NCBI GenBank assembly: GCA_048201975.1
Contig: DBFBGQ010000100.1
Span: forward strand, 1-58,696
Direction of reading: 5' to 3'
Origin: Egerieenecus sp048201975
Lineage (GTDB): Bacteria; Bacillota; Clostridia; Christensenellales; Aristaeellaceae
DNA: 58,696 nt
The translations under genes were made by a program, and so were the position numbers. The first letter of the stretch is position 1. Every line of letters begins with the position of its first letter. This document shows, piece after piece, positions 58,421-58,696 of this stretch. The notes beneath the pieces were generated by a model, which saw nothing but the letters and a program-made list of their open reading frames with translations, was not told the origin of the DNA and ran no database searches.

Positions 58421-58508
58421 TCCATTGACAAAGGATTTGATCTCATAATTTTTGCAAGTTATAGCATGCATGCTTGCAAGCGCAGAGGGTTTTGCCTCTG
58501 CAAGGTTG
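58421..58508 (-). repeat. 88-bp structured interspersed repeat, copy B (inverted)
   Basis: Reverse-complement relative of 11733-11820. The stems CAGAGG/CCTCTG and TTGCAAG/CTTGCAA are kept. Just beyond it, GTTGC/GCAAC (58517-58532 region) corresponds to the GTCGC/GCGAC stem near copy A. From 58509 to the window end I see no gene. Confidence 0.75.
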
Positions 58509-58696
58509 GACGTGTTGCAGAAAGCAACTTCTGCGGCACGCCCTTTTTGCAAACAAATCAAGAGAAAAGCGGCGGCATAGCGTCAAAATGCAACCAGACA
58601 AAGCCAAAAGAGGCATAAGAAACCAGGGCTGTCGAAAAACAAACCCGCATGTGGATAGCTTTTCAATTTTTGCGAGCACTACGAAACCAGTTTGAG

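Noticed and set aside
58322..58561. Small ORF through repeat B whose product resembles an ORF in repeat A
   Set aside because: Most differences between copies change amino acids while stems are kept, so selection appears to act on structure, not on protein.
1..58696. tRNA, rRNA, transposase or phage genes
   Set aside because: None recognised on either strand; apart from the small structured repeats there is no sign of an insertion sequence or prophage.

Overview
The window looks like chromosomal DNA from a high-GC, spore-forming, anaerobic member of the Clostridia that lives on plant or host polysaccharides. The evidence is a spoIIGA-sigE-sigG sporulation cluster, an oxygen-sensitive pyruvate:ferredoxin oxidoreductase, a lactate dehydrogenase/Etf module of the type used by strict anaerobes, several oligosaccharide ABC importers of the LplB/YtcP kind, and many glycoside hydrolases. 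Genus cannot be read from the sequence alone. Nearly all of it is coding, with tight, often overlapping (ATGA, GTGA) operons and near-consensus sigma-A promoters with 17-bp spacers.

Layout. 1-11.9 kb: start of tex, a BaiN/HI0933-type flavoprotein, nifJ, a 1702-residue SpoIID protein with 15 SH3-like repeats, and trmN6, followed by about 375 bp packed with inverted repeats. 11.9-17.3 kb (minus strand): HIT protein and a methionine operon (metF, a free-standing MetH reactivation-domain protein, a DUF3795-like protein, short metH), preceded by a DtxR/MntR-type regulator. 17.3-24.0 kb: divergent glycan locus, with GH10 and MGH1-like hydrolases leftward and a two-permease plus binding-protein importer rightward. 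24.1-33.3 kb: a seven-gene, translationally coupled operon joining a binding lipoprotein, a membrane AraC regulator, a Gld-type ABC system (ATPase, permease, GldG, DUF4340) and a GH43-like enzyme. 33.5-35 kb: a secreted protein of unknown function and, convergent to it, an esterase.

35-52.4 kb is one candidate regulon: a second ABC importer plus the esterase, a seven-gene catabolic operon (isomerase, PMI-like protein, ROK kinase, RpiR regulator, NamZ-like hydrolase, two GNAT acetyltransferases), and a GH42-EtfB-EtfA-lactate dehydrogenase operon. Their three promoters each carry a 10-bp palindrome (RAACTWGTYY) abutting the -35 box, and at both loci two such sites lie 31-32 bp apart, about three helical turns.

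52.4-58.7 kb: an AraC regulator divergent from an exported FMN/FAD reductase, then sigG, sigE and spoIIGA with sporulation-type promoters. Divergent from spoIIGA is a 45-codon, Arg-rich ORF under a consensus promoter that contains a perfect SOS (LexA) box. A DUF6199-like membrane protein follows, then a second, inverted copy of an 88-bp structured repeat first seen at 11.7 kb. All functional assignments rest on reading motifs and context; no database search was run.
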